Below are positions 17,063 to 27,747 of a stretch of 64,000 bases of DNA, piece after piece (position 1 is the first letter of the stretch; each line of letters opens with the position of its first letter). Below the pieces are notes generated by a model. The model saw only the letters and a program-made list of their open reading frames with translations. It was not told the DNA's origin and made no database searches. Both the position numbers and the translations under genes were made by a program. The stretch lies in the NCBI GenBank assembly GCA_018402455.1, contig JAGYIG010000012.1, positions 24,693-88,692 of the forward strand, read 5' to 3'. This DNA is from Opitutaceae bacterium. GTDB taxonomy: Bacteria; Verrucomicrobiota; Verrucomicrobiia; Opitutales; Opitutaceae.

Positions 17063-17847
17063 ACGGTTACGGTGTCGGGATCAGAAGGAGATTCAAGGGG
17101 GATTTGGTGATTCTCCGACGCTTCACAAATGATATCGGAGAATGCTTCATCCTGTTTTACGGCCAGCCGACCCATGCGGACCAGTTCCAGGACCGCGAGA
17201 AAAGTGGCGACCAGCAGGCGCACGGTAATCGGTCCGGTGAACAGGGCGGAGAACACAAATCGCGGTTCGGTGGTGATGCGTGCCATCAGCCATTCCATTT
17301 GATCCGCGACGGTCACCTGCTCGTCCCTGATTTCGCCAACCACCATCTTTTCCGCCAGCCGGCGGAGCACGAGGTTGAAGGCATTCCACAGTTCCACCCG
17401 ATCCAAGGGGTCGAGTGGTCGCTCGCTGGCCGGCACCGTGAGCCGGGAGACGTGGCGGCTGAGCAGACCCTGTTGAAATGCCGCCATGCGGTCGAGTTCG
17501 AGGGACGCCTCTTTGAATTTCTTGTATTGCAGCAGCTGGTGCACGAGCTCCCACCGGGGATCGATCCCGTCTCCGTCGTCGTCCCCCATGTCGATCGCGG
17601 CTTCGCCGCGGGGGAGCAACATCCGGCTTTTGATTTCCATCAACGTGGCCGCCATCACAAAAAACTCGCCGGCCACATCGAGGTTCAACTCCCGCATCGA
17701 GTGTAGAATCTCGATGTATTGCCGGGTGACCGATTCGATCGGAATATCGTAGATATCGAGCTCGTTTTTCCGGATGAGGAAAAGCAGGAGATCGAGCGGC
17801 CCCTCGAAGACGGGCAATTTTATACGGAGATCAGAGTCGGGAACCAC
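17059..17847 (-). CDS. scpA: Segregation and condensation protein A
   Basis: ScpA is the kleisin that bridges the SMC ATPase heads and recruits ScpB for chromosome compaction. The 262-residue protein has the N-terminal signature FEGPLDLLLFLIRKNELDIYDIPI, which binds the SMC neck, and the internal FFVMAATLMEIKSRMLLP motif. A winged-helix C-terminal part (ATFLAVLELVRMGRLAVKQDEAFSDI) binds the SMC cap. scpB and smc are not in the window. It overlaps the small gene at 16793 by 4 bp. Confidence 0.94.
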   Translation of the reverse strand: MVPDSDLRIKLPVFEGPLDLLLFLIRKNELDIYDIPIESVTRQYIEILHSMRELNLDVAGEFFVMAATLMEIKSRMLLPRGEAAIDMGDDDGDGIDPRWELVHQLLQYKKFKEASLELDRMAAFQQGLLSRHVSRLTVPASERPLDPLDRVELWNAFNLVLRRLAEKMVVGEIRDEQVTVADQMEWLMARITTEPRFVFSALFTGPITVRLLVATFLAVLELVRMGRLAVKQDEAFSDIICEASENHQIPLESPSDPDTVTV

Positions 17848-17915
17848 AGGTTGCGGCAGGCTTGAGTTCGCGCGACGGGCCGCAACAAAAAACCGGGAAG
17901 CCCCAGTCGATGATG

Positions 17916-19061
17916 CTAGTTTCGTCGCATTCGGGCGACGTAATACCCGTCAGAATCAAGGTCGGTGGGGAGCAGGGTGAGTTCGCCAGCGGCCAGATTT
18001 TCCCCGGTTCGAGGATGCCGCAAGGGCTGGGGCGCAAACTCCGGATGAAGGGTCCGGAAGTCGGCGACCACCCCATGGTTCTCGGAGGCACACAGCGAAC
18101 AGGTCAGGTAGATCAAGTCGCCCCCGGATTTAACGAAAGACGCGAAATGGGCCAACAGTGCGCCTTGCTTTTCGGCGGCCCGACGGACGGAGTCAGGCGT
18201 GGTGGTCCACTTGAGGTGGGGGGCTCGGCGCCAGGTGCCACTGCCCGTGCAGGGCGCATCCACCAGCACGGCATCGTAGAGCCCTTCGGGGTGGGAGCGG
18301 ATCGTAATGGTCTCCTGTCCCGCCCGTCGCCGCCGCAGTTCCAACTCCTGCAGGGCTCGGGGCCGAATGTCGTGGGCGGTGATGGTGGTGGCGGGCTGTC
18401 CCGCGAGCATTTGGGCGAGTTGGAGGGTTTTGCCGCCGGCTCCGGCACACGCATCCAACCACCTCCCGGCGGGAAGGTGGGGCAAAGCGTGCAACAAAGC
18501 CTGGGAGCCGATATCTTGAATCTCCACCAGACCTGATCGGTAGCTGGCGGCGCCGACCACGTTGGTGTCCATCGGGAGTCGCCACGCCTGCGGCAGGTAG
18601 GCCGATTTCTCCGCCGCCGGGAAGTCCCGGCGCACCGCCGCGTCATCCTCGGACTGCTGTCGAATCCAGAGCGGGGCCCGTGACAGCAGACAGTCTCTGA
18701 TATCGTCCCCCGCGGGAAACTCGGCTCCGATCCATTCGGGCCACAGGGCGGTGGCGGGCGGCGGGGTGGCGGCACTCGCGGTGGCGTAGCGAGCAATGAA
18801 GTCTTGGGTCGCCGGGGTGCGGTGGGCGTGGTGGGCGACCCGCGCGATCAGCGTCTCCGCGTCTGCATCCTCCACCCAGGGCAGGATCCGCCACAGGGTG
18901 TAGGTGAGTTCGCGGTAGAGGCGCCGGTCCCGGCTGCCCGCGCGATGGCGGGCCAACCAGTCGGCCAGCCGCTGCGGTTGACCGGGGTCACGCCGCCAGT
19001 GCGGCCGCAGCACTTCCACCAGTTCCAGAAACAGACGGCGTTGATTTTCGACGCGACTCAT
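17916..19061 (-). CDS. RsmB/NOP-family RNA (cytosine-C5)-methyltransferase
   Basis: This SAM-dependent enzyme methylates cytosine-5 in RNA, probably 16S rRNA as RsmB does. It has 381 residues with an N-terminal NusB-like helical region and a Rossmann domain. The SAM-binding motif LDACAGAGGKTLQLAQML is followed by DIRPRALQELELRRRR, motif IV DAPCTGSGTWRRAPHLKW with one conserved Cys, and motif VI TCSLCASEN with the catalytic Cys. It lies 12 bp upstream of the end of lptD's reading direction and precedes scpA by 68 bp on the minus strand. The exact target base is an inference. Confidence 0.9.
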   Translation of the reverse strand: MSRVENQRRLFLELVEVLRPHWRRDPGQPQRLADWLARHRAGSRDRRLYRELTYTLWRILPWVEDADAETLIARVAHHAHRTPATQDFIARYATASAATPPPATALWPEWIGAEFPAGDDIRDCLLSRAPLWIRQQSEDDAAVRRDFPAAEKSAYLPQAWRLPMDTNVVGAASYRSGLVEIQDIGSQALLHALPHLPAGRWLDACAGAGGKTLQLAQMLAGQPATTITAHDIRPRALQELELRRRRAGQETITIRSHPEGLYDAVLVDAPCTGSGTWRRAPHLKWTTTPDSVRRAAEKQGALLAHFASFVKSGGDLIYLTCSLCASENHGVVADFRTLHPEFAPQPLRHPRTGENLAAGELTLLPTDLDSDGYYVARMRRN

Positions 19062-19073
19062 GGGTGGTCGGAT

Positions 19074-21203
19074 TCAGAAGTTCACCACATCGAAGCGCAG
19101 GGCGAAGCCGAAGTTGCTTTCCCGTTGCTGGCCTTCCAGGAACGAAACCTCGTAGCCGATGACCCACCGGTTGGCGATGGTTTGCCGCAGGCCATAGGTT
19201 TGTTCGACGAAGCGTTGACGACGGGAGTCAAAGTGCAGCCGGGTGTAGCCCTGCCAGACTTCGTTGAAGCGGTAGGCGTAGCGGCCGATGAATTCCTGAA
19301 TATCGGCTTCGAGATAGTGGGTCGCGATTTGAAACTGCCAGAGGTCGGCGTTGTGCAGGGTGATCGCGGCATTGAGCTCCGGCGTGTTCCAGGATCCCGG
19401 GGTGGCGCGGTGGTAGAGTTCGAGATCCAAAAACGGCGCGGGGCTCAAGCGGAGTTCGGTGTGCAGCGCGGACAGGGTGCGTGCTCCCGGTGGTGGATCG
19501 AAGCGGGAGTCGATGGCCACCTGCAATTGAGCCAGGTCCCGTGATCCGTAGGTGGCATCGCGGGTTTGCAGGCGTTGGTCGATGGCGATGCGGAGGGTGT
19601 TGGTGGCGGTGAGATCGTCGATCTGCCGGCGTGACCCCAGGTTCAGGGGTTCCAGATAGGTGGCAAAGACCCGACGATCGATTGGCGGGATAAAGGCCGC
19701 CCCTTTGTCCGCCTCGGTGATATAGCGGTAGGAGATGCCGGGGGTGATGAGATGCCGCAGTCCGTCGATCCCCCAGCGCTCGTTCTGGTAGGCAAAGGTC
19801 CCGGCATACCGCAGGGAGGCATCAAAGCCGATCTCGCCCAGCGTGCGGGTGTAGTCTGATTTGCCGCCGCGGGCATCGGGGTAGTGGGTGATCCGCCCCG
19901 CCACGAGTGGGTTAAACGAGAACCAGGTGTTCGGGCTCCACGGTCGCGACAGGCCGTAGTAGCCATCCAGTCGAGAGGAAGTGGTTTCCGGGGCGGCACC
20001 GGGAGGATCGTCCCGGAGGGCGACGAAGGAAGCCTGCGCCTGTTGCTGTAGTCCGCCAAACCAGGGGGAGGGAAGCAGCTCCCAAGTCAGTTCGGGCAGC
20101 CGCTCCCGCACGACGTGAAAATCATGCAGCTGGGCCCGACTGAACACGCCCGCGACGATGTTGCCCGCATGGTAGTTGAGTTCGGCAAAGGTATCGGGAA
20201 CCTGCAGGGGGAAAAAGTCCCGCGGGCGAAAATCCCGGAGCACGGCGGAGTCGCTCCAGTAGTGCAGCTCCGCGTTCAAACTCAGGGCATCGGACAGGGT
20301 TTGTTGATGCACCCAGTGGATCAGCCCCCGGTCGGGGGCGATGGGGCGCCCCAGCACATCGGTGCCCAAGTCGCCGCGGTTTCCCCAATCGTGGAGGTAG
20401 CCGCTGGTGAAGCGGCCATGCAGGGTGGTCCCATCGGCGGCGATGCGATCATAGCCGAAAGCGGGGCCGACCATAATCCCCCGATTGGTGAAGATCCCCA
20501 CATCGGCCCCGGCTCGCCACACCTCCCCGATGGGGACGGTGGCGCCGATGCGCCCGAAGAGGCCCAGTCGGCTCGAAGCGCCGCCGTCGAGCGTGATTTC
20601 CAACAGTTCCGGCCCGTGCAAGGGCAACGACACCCCCGGCAAGGGCAGCCAGGTCAGATCGCCGATACCCACCCGACCGCCCACGGAGCGAATACGCTCG
20701 GTGGCGGGATCATAGGTGAGGGAGCGGGCTCGCAACGTGGGGGCCCAGGTGCCGGGTTCCCCGAAGGAAAGGGTCGCATCAGAAAACCGAATTCGGTCCG
20801 CGTCGCCGTCCAACCTCGCCCCGCTGAAGTAAAAGGGCTCGCGCCCGAGTCGCACGTCCCGCACCTGATACCGGCCGGAGGCCCGCTCGTAGGTCAGCGC
20901 CTCCGCGATCAGGCGTAGTTCCCCCCGTTGCAGCACGGTTTTGCCGGTGGCGGTGGCGGTTTGCGAGGGTCGGTGCCAGCGAATTTCGTGGGCCAGAAAG
21001 ATGACGTCGCCCATCACCGCCCGGGCGTTGCCTCGGTAGACGGCGGTTTGCGACGCCAGATCGATGTCCAGCTCGTCGGCCGTAATGACGGGGGCGCCGA
21101 CCGCCTCGGCGGGGGCCTGCGCCGGCAAAAGCCGCGACGCGCCCAGCATGAGGCTCACGATCGCCAAAATTCGAAAACGGAGTATGCCACGTCTGATCAA
21201 CAT
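19074..21203 (-). CDS. lptD: LPS-assembly protein LptD
   Basis: LptD is the outer-membrane beta-barrel that inserts lipopolysaccharide into the outer leaflet with LptE. The chosen start is the ATG of MLIRRGILRFRILAIVSLML, giving a 709-residue precursor with a signal peptide (cleavage likely near RLLPAQA). Next comes the OstA/LptA-like jellyroll (ITADELDIDLASQTAVYRGN...GDVIFLAHEIRWHRPSQT), then the large C-terminal barrel with alternating aromatic strands, ending in FALRFDVVNF with a terminal Phe. An LptE-like lipoprotein is encoded at 27190 and KdsB at the window end, so LPS biogenesis is well represented here. It is divergent from glgB. Confidence 0.9.
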   Translation of the reverse strand: MLIRRGILRFRILAIVSLMLGASRLLPAQAPAEAVGAPVITADELDIDLASQTAVYRGNARAVMGDVIFLAHEIRWHRPSQTATATGKTVLQRGELRLIAEALTYERASGRYQVRDVRLGREPFYFSGARLDGDADRIRFSDATLSFGEPGTWAPTLRARSLTYDPATERIRSVGGRVGIGDLTWLPLPGVSLPLHGPELLEITLDGGASSRLGLFGRIGATVPIGEVWRAGADVGIFTNRGIMVGPAFGYDRIAADGTTLHGRFTSGYLHDWGNRGDLGTDVLGRPIAPDRGLIHWVHQQTLSDALSLNAELHYWSDSAVLRDFRPRDFFPLQVPDTFAELNYHAGNIVAGVFSRAQLHDFHVVRERLPELTWELLPSPWFGGLQQQAQASFVALRDDPPGAAPETTSSRLDGYYGLSRPWSPNTWFSFNPLVAGRITHYPDARGGKSDYTRTLGEIGFDASLRYAGTFAYQNERWGIDGLRHLITPGISYRYITEADKGAAFIPPIDRRVFATYLEPLNLGSRRQIDDLTATNTLRIAIDQRLQTRDATYGSRDLAQLQVAIDSRFDPPPGARTLSALHTELRLSPAPFLDLELYHRATPGSWNTPELNAAITLHNADLWQFQIATHYLEADIQEFIGRYAYRFNEVWQGYTRLHFDSRRQRFVEQTYGLRQTIANRWVIGYEVSFLEGQQRESNFGFALRFDVVNF

Positions 21204-21348
21204 GCGGAGCAAACGGTTCGGCCCAGTGGGAGGCAAGCCGGGTTCGAGCCCGCGGGGCAATTCCCCTGGGGGCGTCGAAAAAGGAACGGCCTGATGGCTC
21301 GACGCGGCGGGAGAGCGCCACCAATCTCAGGTTTGTTAACGTATCGCC

Positions 21349-23562
<2,214 letters not shown>

Positions 23563-23639
23563 GGTTTCCGGCGAGCCGCGCCCGACCGTCCCCCGCGCTT
23601 CATGCCCACTTGTTTGATGCCGGGATTCGCTTGCCGGCG

Positions 23640-24689
23640 CTAGGCCTGACTGAGCCGGCAACTGTGGGCACTGAATCCCGCGCCAAACGCGACCAGCCAC
23701 CAGTCTTCCGCGGCGGAGGGGCCACCGCTCTGCAGCGCCTCGGCCAGCGCAAATAGCACCGACGGACTGCTCATGTTGCCGTGGCGGCGAAGGATCTCCC
23801 GGGTGGCGGTCAGCGGATAGTCGGGTAATTTGGCCTCGATAGCGTCGATCACATCCTTGCCGCCGGAGTGGGCGATGAGGCGGGAAATGGGGGGCATATT
23901 CGGTTGGGCTTTAGCGTTGGCCAACAACCGGACCACGGCATCCGCGGCCAAGTCCGGCACCGATGAGTCCAGCAGGTTGCGCAATTTGCCGTGGCGGTGT
24001 TCGAAGCGAATTCGATCGCGATTCGCCGGATCATGGAGGGTATCGAAGCCGTGGCAGCGCAGTCCGAGCCCATGGGGTTGACCGCGCCACAGGGTGGCGG
24101 CCGCCCCGTCGCCAAACAGGCAGGCGCTGATGATGACCCCGGGATCGTCATCGAGGTAGAACGCCGCCGAACAGGCCTCGACGGCGATGCACGCGACCTT
24201 GGCGGTCGGGGAGCGGGCCAGCATGTGATCCACCGCGCGCAAGGCCGGGATCGCCGCCCCGCAACCGAGCCCCACCAAATCCTGTAAAAACGCGTTTGAC
24301 CGCACCCCCAATTGCTCCGCCACGTAGCTGGTCACACCGGGGCAAAGATACCCCGTGCAGGTGCAGATCACGAGTCCGTCAAGATCGGTCGGGGTTAGGT
24401 TCGCTTGCGCCAAGGCCTGCTCGAGCGCGGAGACTGCCAGCGCGGGCGCGGTGTGCCCGAACTCGGCGTTCAGGTCGTCTGCCTCCAGATCAAAGATGCG
24501 TTCGATGTCGCGCACGCCGAACTGACGTTGCTCGATGCCGGAGTCGCCGCGCAATATGGTGCGCAAGATGAGCTGACTGCGACGGGTGAGTCCCTCGCGG
24601 ACGGCGGGTGAGCGTTGGGCGATTTCCCAACACTCCCGTTGGGACAAGGAGCGTTGCGGGGTGGCCGTGGCCAAGGCTTGGAGATACAT
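23640..24689 (-). CDS. Type III polyketide synthase (chalcone synthase-like)
   Basis: This 349-residue enzyme has the thiolase-fold catalytic triad of type III PKSs: Cys143 in LVGLGCGAAIPAL, His274 in LIAHSGGKDVID and Asn305 in RRHGNMSSPS. The C-terminal VAFGAGFSAHSC matches the family GFGPG loop region. Such enzymes extend an acyl-CoA starter with malonyl-CoA and cyclise the product to resorcinols, pyrones or naphthalenes. The FAD oxidoreductase gene at 24696 ends 6 bp upstream, and a methyltransferase overlaps that gene. This makes a three-gene operon for a modified aromatic lipid or quinone-like product. The starter unit cannot be predicted. Confidence 0.9.
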   Translation of the reverse strand: MYLQALATATPQRSLSQRECWEIAQRSPAVREGLTRRSQLILRTILRGDSGIEQRQFGVRDIERIFDLEADDLNAEFGHTAPALAVSALEQALAQANLTPTDLDGLVICTCTGYLCPGVTSYVAEQLGVRSNAFLQDLVGLGCGAAIPALRAVDHMLARSPTAKVACIAVEACSAAFYLDDDPGVIISACLFGDGAAATLWRGQPHGLGLRCHGFDTLHDPANRDRIRFEHRHGKLRNLLDSSVPDLAADAVVRLLANAKAQPNMPPISRLIAHSGGKDVIDAIEAKLPDYPLTATREILRRHGNMSSPSVLFALAEALQSGGPSAAEDWWLVAFGAGFSAHSCRLSQA

Positions 24690-24695
24690 GAGGTC

Positions 24696-25736
24696 CTAAT
24701 GGAGGAGGTGGTAGAGCATTCGGGTGGGGATCAGGTGGCTCGCCGCTGCTTTCACCAACAGGTTTTGCCGCCGGGGCGAGAGGAGCCAGGGGTGCAGGCG
24801 CCGGGCCCGGCCAATCCGAGGGGACAGCTCCCGCTGCATGGCGCGATGAATGGTGTCCGCTGTCGTCGCCCAATCGACGTCGCCCCGGGTCCACTGGCGC
24901 AAGGGTTCGACCGCGATGCGGGCACTTTGCAGGGCCACCGTCATACCGTTGCCGGTGAAGGGGGGAATGAGGCCAAACTGGTCACCCAAATGAACTGCCC
25001 CGTCGGGCTGGAACTGCGCCCGGTAATCGAGGCCGGCGACGGTGCATTGGGAGGAGGCATCGAGGGTCGCGGCGCCGAGCCGATCAGCCAGTTCCCCCAA
25101 TCCGGCGCCGCGGAGTTGGTCAAAGAGGATCGACGATTTGTCGACCGGGCCAGCTGAGCGCGGGAGACGGCGGAAGAGCCCACAAACGTTGACCCGCTCG
25201 TCCTCGATTTGGGTCAGCCCGACATAGGCCTGATCGCCGAGATGAAGTTCCAGGGCGTCCTGCAAATTCAGGTAAAGAAAGTGGGCTTTGATTCCGATCC
25301 ACTCCGAGGAGGTTTGGCGACGACGGCCCGCCGCGAGCACGCGCCCCTCCGCCCCGGTCTGGTCTGCCCGGTGGCGGGTGTGCAATTCGCCCCCCGATTC
25401 AACGAAGGCCCGGGCCATGCGATCATCCAGTCCGAAGCGACTCAGACAGATCGCCGGTTCCGGCAAGCGATGCTGGAGCTGGCGGTGACCGTCCTTGAAC
25501 CAGGTCACCGAACGCGCTTGCCGCGCCGGTGCGAGCAACGGTCCCAACCCCAGAGTCGTGATCGTCGCTTGATCGAGCGACGTGATAAATTCACCGCACA
25601 CCCGGTGGCGGGGGTAGGTGCCCGCTTCGTGCAAAACCACGGGAACGCCGACCCGGCGGAGCCCAAGGGCCAAGCCCAGCCCCGCCAAGCCGCCACCGAC
25701 AATCTCGACGGTTCGAACGCCGGCCCCAGCGATCAT
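24696..25736 (-). CDS. FAD-dependent oxidoreductase (geranylgeranyl reductase / PHBH-like)
   Basis: This 346-residue flavoprotein starts at the ATG of MIAGAGVRTVEIVGGGLAG, overlapping the methyltransferase stop by 4 bp. The dinucleotide-binding GGGLAGLGLALGLRRVG is followed by the GD-type FAD motif HLGDQFGLIPPFTGNGMTVAL, where ribityl-binding Asp and the PPFTGNG loop are typical of FixC/geranylgeranyl-reductase and aromatic hydroxylase relatives. In the PKS context it probably hydroxylates or oxidises the aromatic polyketide. An N-terminal extension in frame overlaps the upstream gene and is not family-like. Confidence 0.87.
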   Translation of the reverse strand: MIAGAGVRTVEIVGGGLAGLGLALGLRRVGVPVVLHEAGTYPRHRVCGEFITSLDQATITTLGLGPLLAPARQARSVTWFKDGHRQLQHRLPEPAICLSRFGLDDRMARAFVESGGELHTRHRADQTGAEGRVLAAGRRRQTSSEWIGIKAHFLYLNLQDALELHLGDQAYVGLTQIEDERVNVCGLFRRLPRSAGPVDKSSILFDQLRGAGLGELADRLGAATLDASSQCTVAGLDYRAQFQPDGAVHLGDQFGLIPPFTGNGMTVALQSARIAVEPLRQWTRGDVDWATTADTIHRAMQRELSPRIGRARRLHPWLLSPRRQNLLVKAAASHLIPTRMLYHLLH

Positions 25737-26365
25737 CGCGGGGTCCTCCGCCGGGCGATCATGCGATACATTCCCAGCAGGGAGTGAGAAATTCCCCATC
25801 GCCATTCCGCAGAATCGAGCCCCAGCAATTGGGGCAGCTCGTCCCCCCGAAACCCGGCCGCAACACTGACGCGTCCGTCGTGCCGGCTCACGGCGTGGGC
25901 GCGAATCAGGGCACAAAGGGCGTCAAATCCCGTGCGAAATCTCCGCGCTCGCCAGGGCTCACTGACCACGAGGGTTTGGGCTGTATCACTCCAGACGCGT
26001 CCCAGCTGACTGAGTTGCGCATCGCTCAGGTGGTGCAAAAACAGATTGGACACGATGAGGGGATAGTCGGACCAGCGATCAAACTGCGAAATGTCCTGCT
26101 GGTGCCAAAGCGATGGGGTGGGCCAAGCATCGGGTGCGGGTTGGAGGTCCAGTCCATGGAGGCCGTGTCGTCGAGCCAAATGGCCCTCGCCGGCGCCAAG
26201 TTCGATACCGGGACCGGTGGATAGATGGGGGGGGAGCACCCGGTCCCACCACCGGTCGTTCCCCAGCAGCCGATTGAACCAGCGCAGGTCCCGACGGCTT
26301 CGCTGGGCGGCGATGGACTCGGCGGGAAGGGAGTCCAACAACTCCGGACTGACCGTGCGTTTCAC
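25733..26365 (-). CDS. SAM-dependent methyltransferase of the PKS operon
   Basis: This 210-residue class I methyltransferase begins with GTG (MKRTVSPELLDSLPAES). The SAM-binding motif is GIELGAGEGHLARRHGLHG followed by LDLQPAPD, and the region YPLIVSNLFLHHLSDAQLSQL carries the post-motif II pattern of small-molecule methyltransferases. It is the first gene of the operon and overlaps the flavoprotein gene by 4 bp (ATGA). With the type III PKS it likely methylates the polyketide ring or a hydroxyl of it. The exact site is unknown. Confidence 0.85.
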   Translation of the reverse strand: MKRTVSPELLDSLPAESIAAQRSRRDLRWFNRLLGNDRWWDRVLPPHLSTGPGIELGAGEGHLARRHGLHGLDLQPAPDAWPTPSLWHQQDISQFDRWSDYPLIVSNLFLHHLSDAQLSQLGRVWSDTAQTLVVSEPWRARRFRTGFDALCALIRAHAVSRHDGRVSVAAGFRGDELPQLLGLDSAEWRWGISHSLLGMYRMIARRRTPR

Positions 26366-26501
26366 GGGACAAGTATGGGGGTAACGGCGTCCCGGTCAAC
26401 GGGGCGTGACCGATCCCAGCTTTTGAGGGTGGGCTGACTGCCACCTGGTCTGAGGGGCTACGGCGTCGAAACCCTGCCTCGCGGTGCTGACCGCGGATGC
26501 G

Positions 26502-27167
26502 CTACCACCGCGCTACCGTCGCGGCGAAGGCGGCCCGGTCGGGGGCGGTAAAGAACGCGGTGCCCGCCACAAAGGTATCGGCACCGGCGGCGCGGCAGAG
26601 GGGGCCGGTTTTAAGGTCGACGCCGCCATCCACTTCGAGCCGAAAGCTGAGGTTGAGCTCCTGGCGCCAGGCCGCCAGCTGTTCGATCTTGGGCATCATG
26701 TCCGTCCGGAAACTTTGACCGCCGAATCCGGGTTGCACCGTCATCACCAGCACGAGGTCCACCGCCGGTAGCAGGTCCCTGACGCGATCGGCCGGCGTGG
26801 CGGGATTGAGCACGATGCCGTTTTGGCAGCCGAGTTTGCGGATCCGGGCAAGGGTGGCGCGGTGATCGTAGTCAGGTTCGATATGGATGCTGATCAGGTT
26901 GGAACCGGCTTGGGCGAAGGCCTCCACGTGGTGCTGAGGCTCATCCAGCATCAGGTGGGTGTCGAAGAAGGTGCTGGCGAGCTCGGGCCGACGGCGCAAC
27001 GCGGCAACAACTTCCGGACCAAAGGTGAGGTTGGGGACGAAATGGCCGTCCATGATGTCGACATGAAGCCACTCCAAGCCATGGGCGGTCACGGCCGCCG
27101 CGCTGTCACCAAGCGCGGCGTGGTCACCGGCCAGCAGGGAGGGGGCGAGAAGGGGAACGAGGGTCAC
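26502..27167 (-). CDS. rpe: Ribulose-phosphate 3-epimerase
   Basis: Rpe interconverts ribulose 5-phosphate and xylulose 5-phosphate in the pentose phosphate and Calvin pathways. The 221-residue TIM barrel has LAPSLLAGD at the start, LHVDIMDGHFVPNLTFGP with metal and catalytic Asp, DTHLML, VMTVQPGFGGQ and LEVDGGVDLKT with the second catalytic Asp. It starts at a GTG 23 bp after the lptE-like stop, and is the last gene of the long minus-strand run beginning at rpmF. Confidence 0.94.
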   Translation of the reverse strand: MTLVPLLAPSLLAGDHAALGDSAAAVTAHGLEWLHVDIMDGHFVPNLTFGPEVVAALRRRPELASTFFDTHLMLDEPQHHVEAFAQAGSNLISIHIEPDYDHRATLARIRKLGCQNGIVLNPATPADRVRDLLPAVDLVLVMTVQPGFGGQSFRTDMMPKIEQLAAWRQELNLSFRLEVDGGVDLKTGPLCRAAGADTFVAGTAFFTAPDRAAFAATVARW

Positions 27168-27189
27168 GCCGACCAGTCGAGCGCTTGCG

Positions 27190-27720
27190 CTACCAAACGT
27201 CGAGCACGGTGTGGATCACGCGATCGGCGAGTTGGGCCGCCAAATGGGGCTGCACCTGGTATTCAGCGACGTTTTGTCCGCCATCCACAAAGATTTGCCG
27301 CGTCACCCGGATTTCCCGGTTGGAAAAAAAATCCCGGCCGTTACGTCGATCCGCCAGCGTGCAACGGGCGGTGATGTTGAGATCAAATTTGCGGGCCAGG
27401 GCGGTATCGTTGGGCTGGACCGAGGTGAAGGTCCGGTCAAAGCGGGCCAAATCCACCGTGAGCACCGCGTCGGCGGATTGCGGCGAGGAGGCCAGTTTCA
27501 CGCGGCCGTCGTTGGCGAAGGCATTGCGCAGCTCGCGGGTGAAGGTGGCCACCGCCTGCGGCAGGGCGGCGGTGTTGTGCACCGGTGCGATGTAGAGCGT
27601 GCGGAAGGGGACGGTCTCGGCGCCGGTGCCGAGCTGGTAGTGGGCACAGCCGGCGAACAGCCAACCGATGGCCAACAGGCTCAATCGGAGGAATGCGCGG
27701 GAGCGGGGCATTCCAAACAT
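27190..27720 (-). CDS. LptE-like LPS-assembly lipoprotein
   Basis: The 176-residue protein has a lipoprotein signal: a basic start, hydrophobic LRLSLLAIGWLFAGC and a lipobox LFAGC with acylation at the Cys. The mature part begins AHYQLGTG and continues TLYIAPVHNTAALPQAVATFTRELRNAF, a pattern shared with LptE, which begins with a Y-x-L-G strand and conserved inner strands and two helices. LptE plugs the LptD barrel in the outer membrane. The match is by fold-like pattern rather than strong identity. Neighbours bamD upstream and rpe downstream, and lptD 6 kb away, support it. Confidence 0.78.
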   Translation of the reverse strand: MFGMPRSRAFLRLSLLAIGWLFAGCAHYQLGTGAETVPFRTLYIAPVHNTAALPQAVATFTRELRNAFANDGRVKLASSPQSADAVLTVDLARFDRTFTSVQPNDTALARKFDLNITARCTLADRRNGRDFFSNREIRVTRQIFVDGGQNVAEYQVQPHLAAQLADRVIHTVLDVW

Positions 27721-27747
27721 GACAGCCTCAGCGACGGCAAAAAATGA

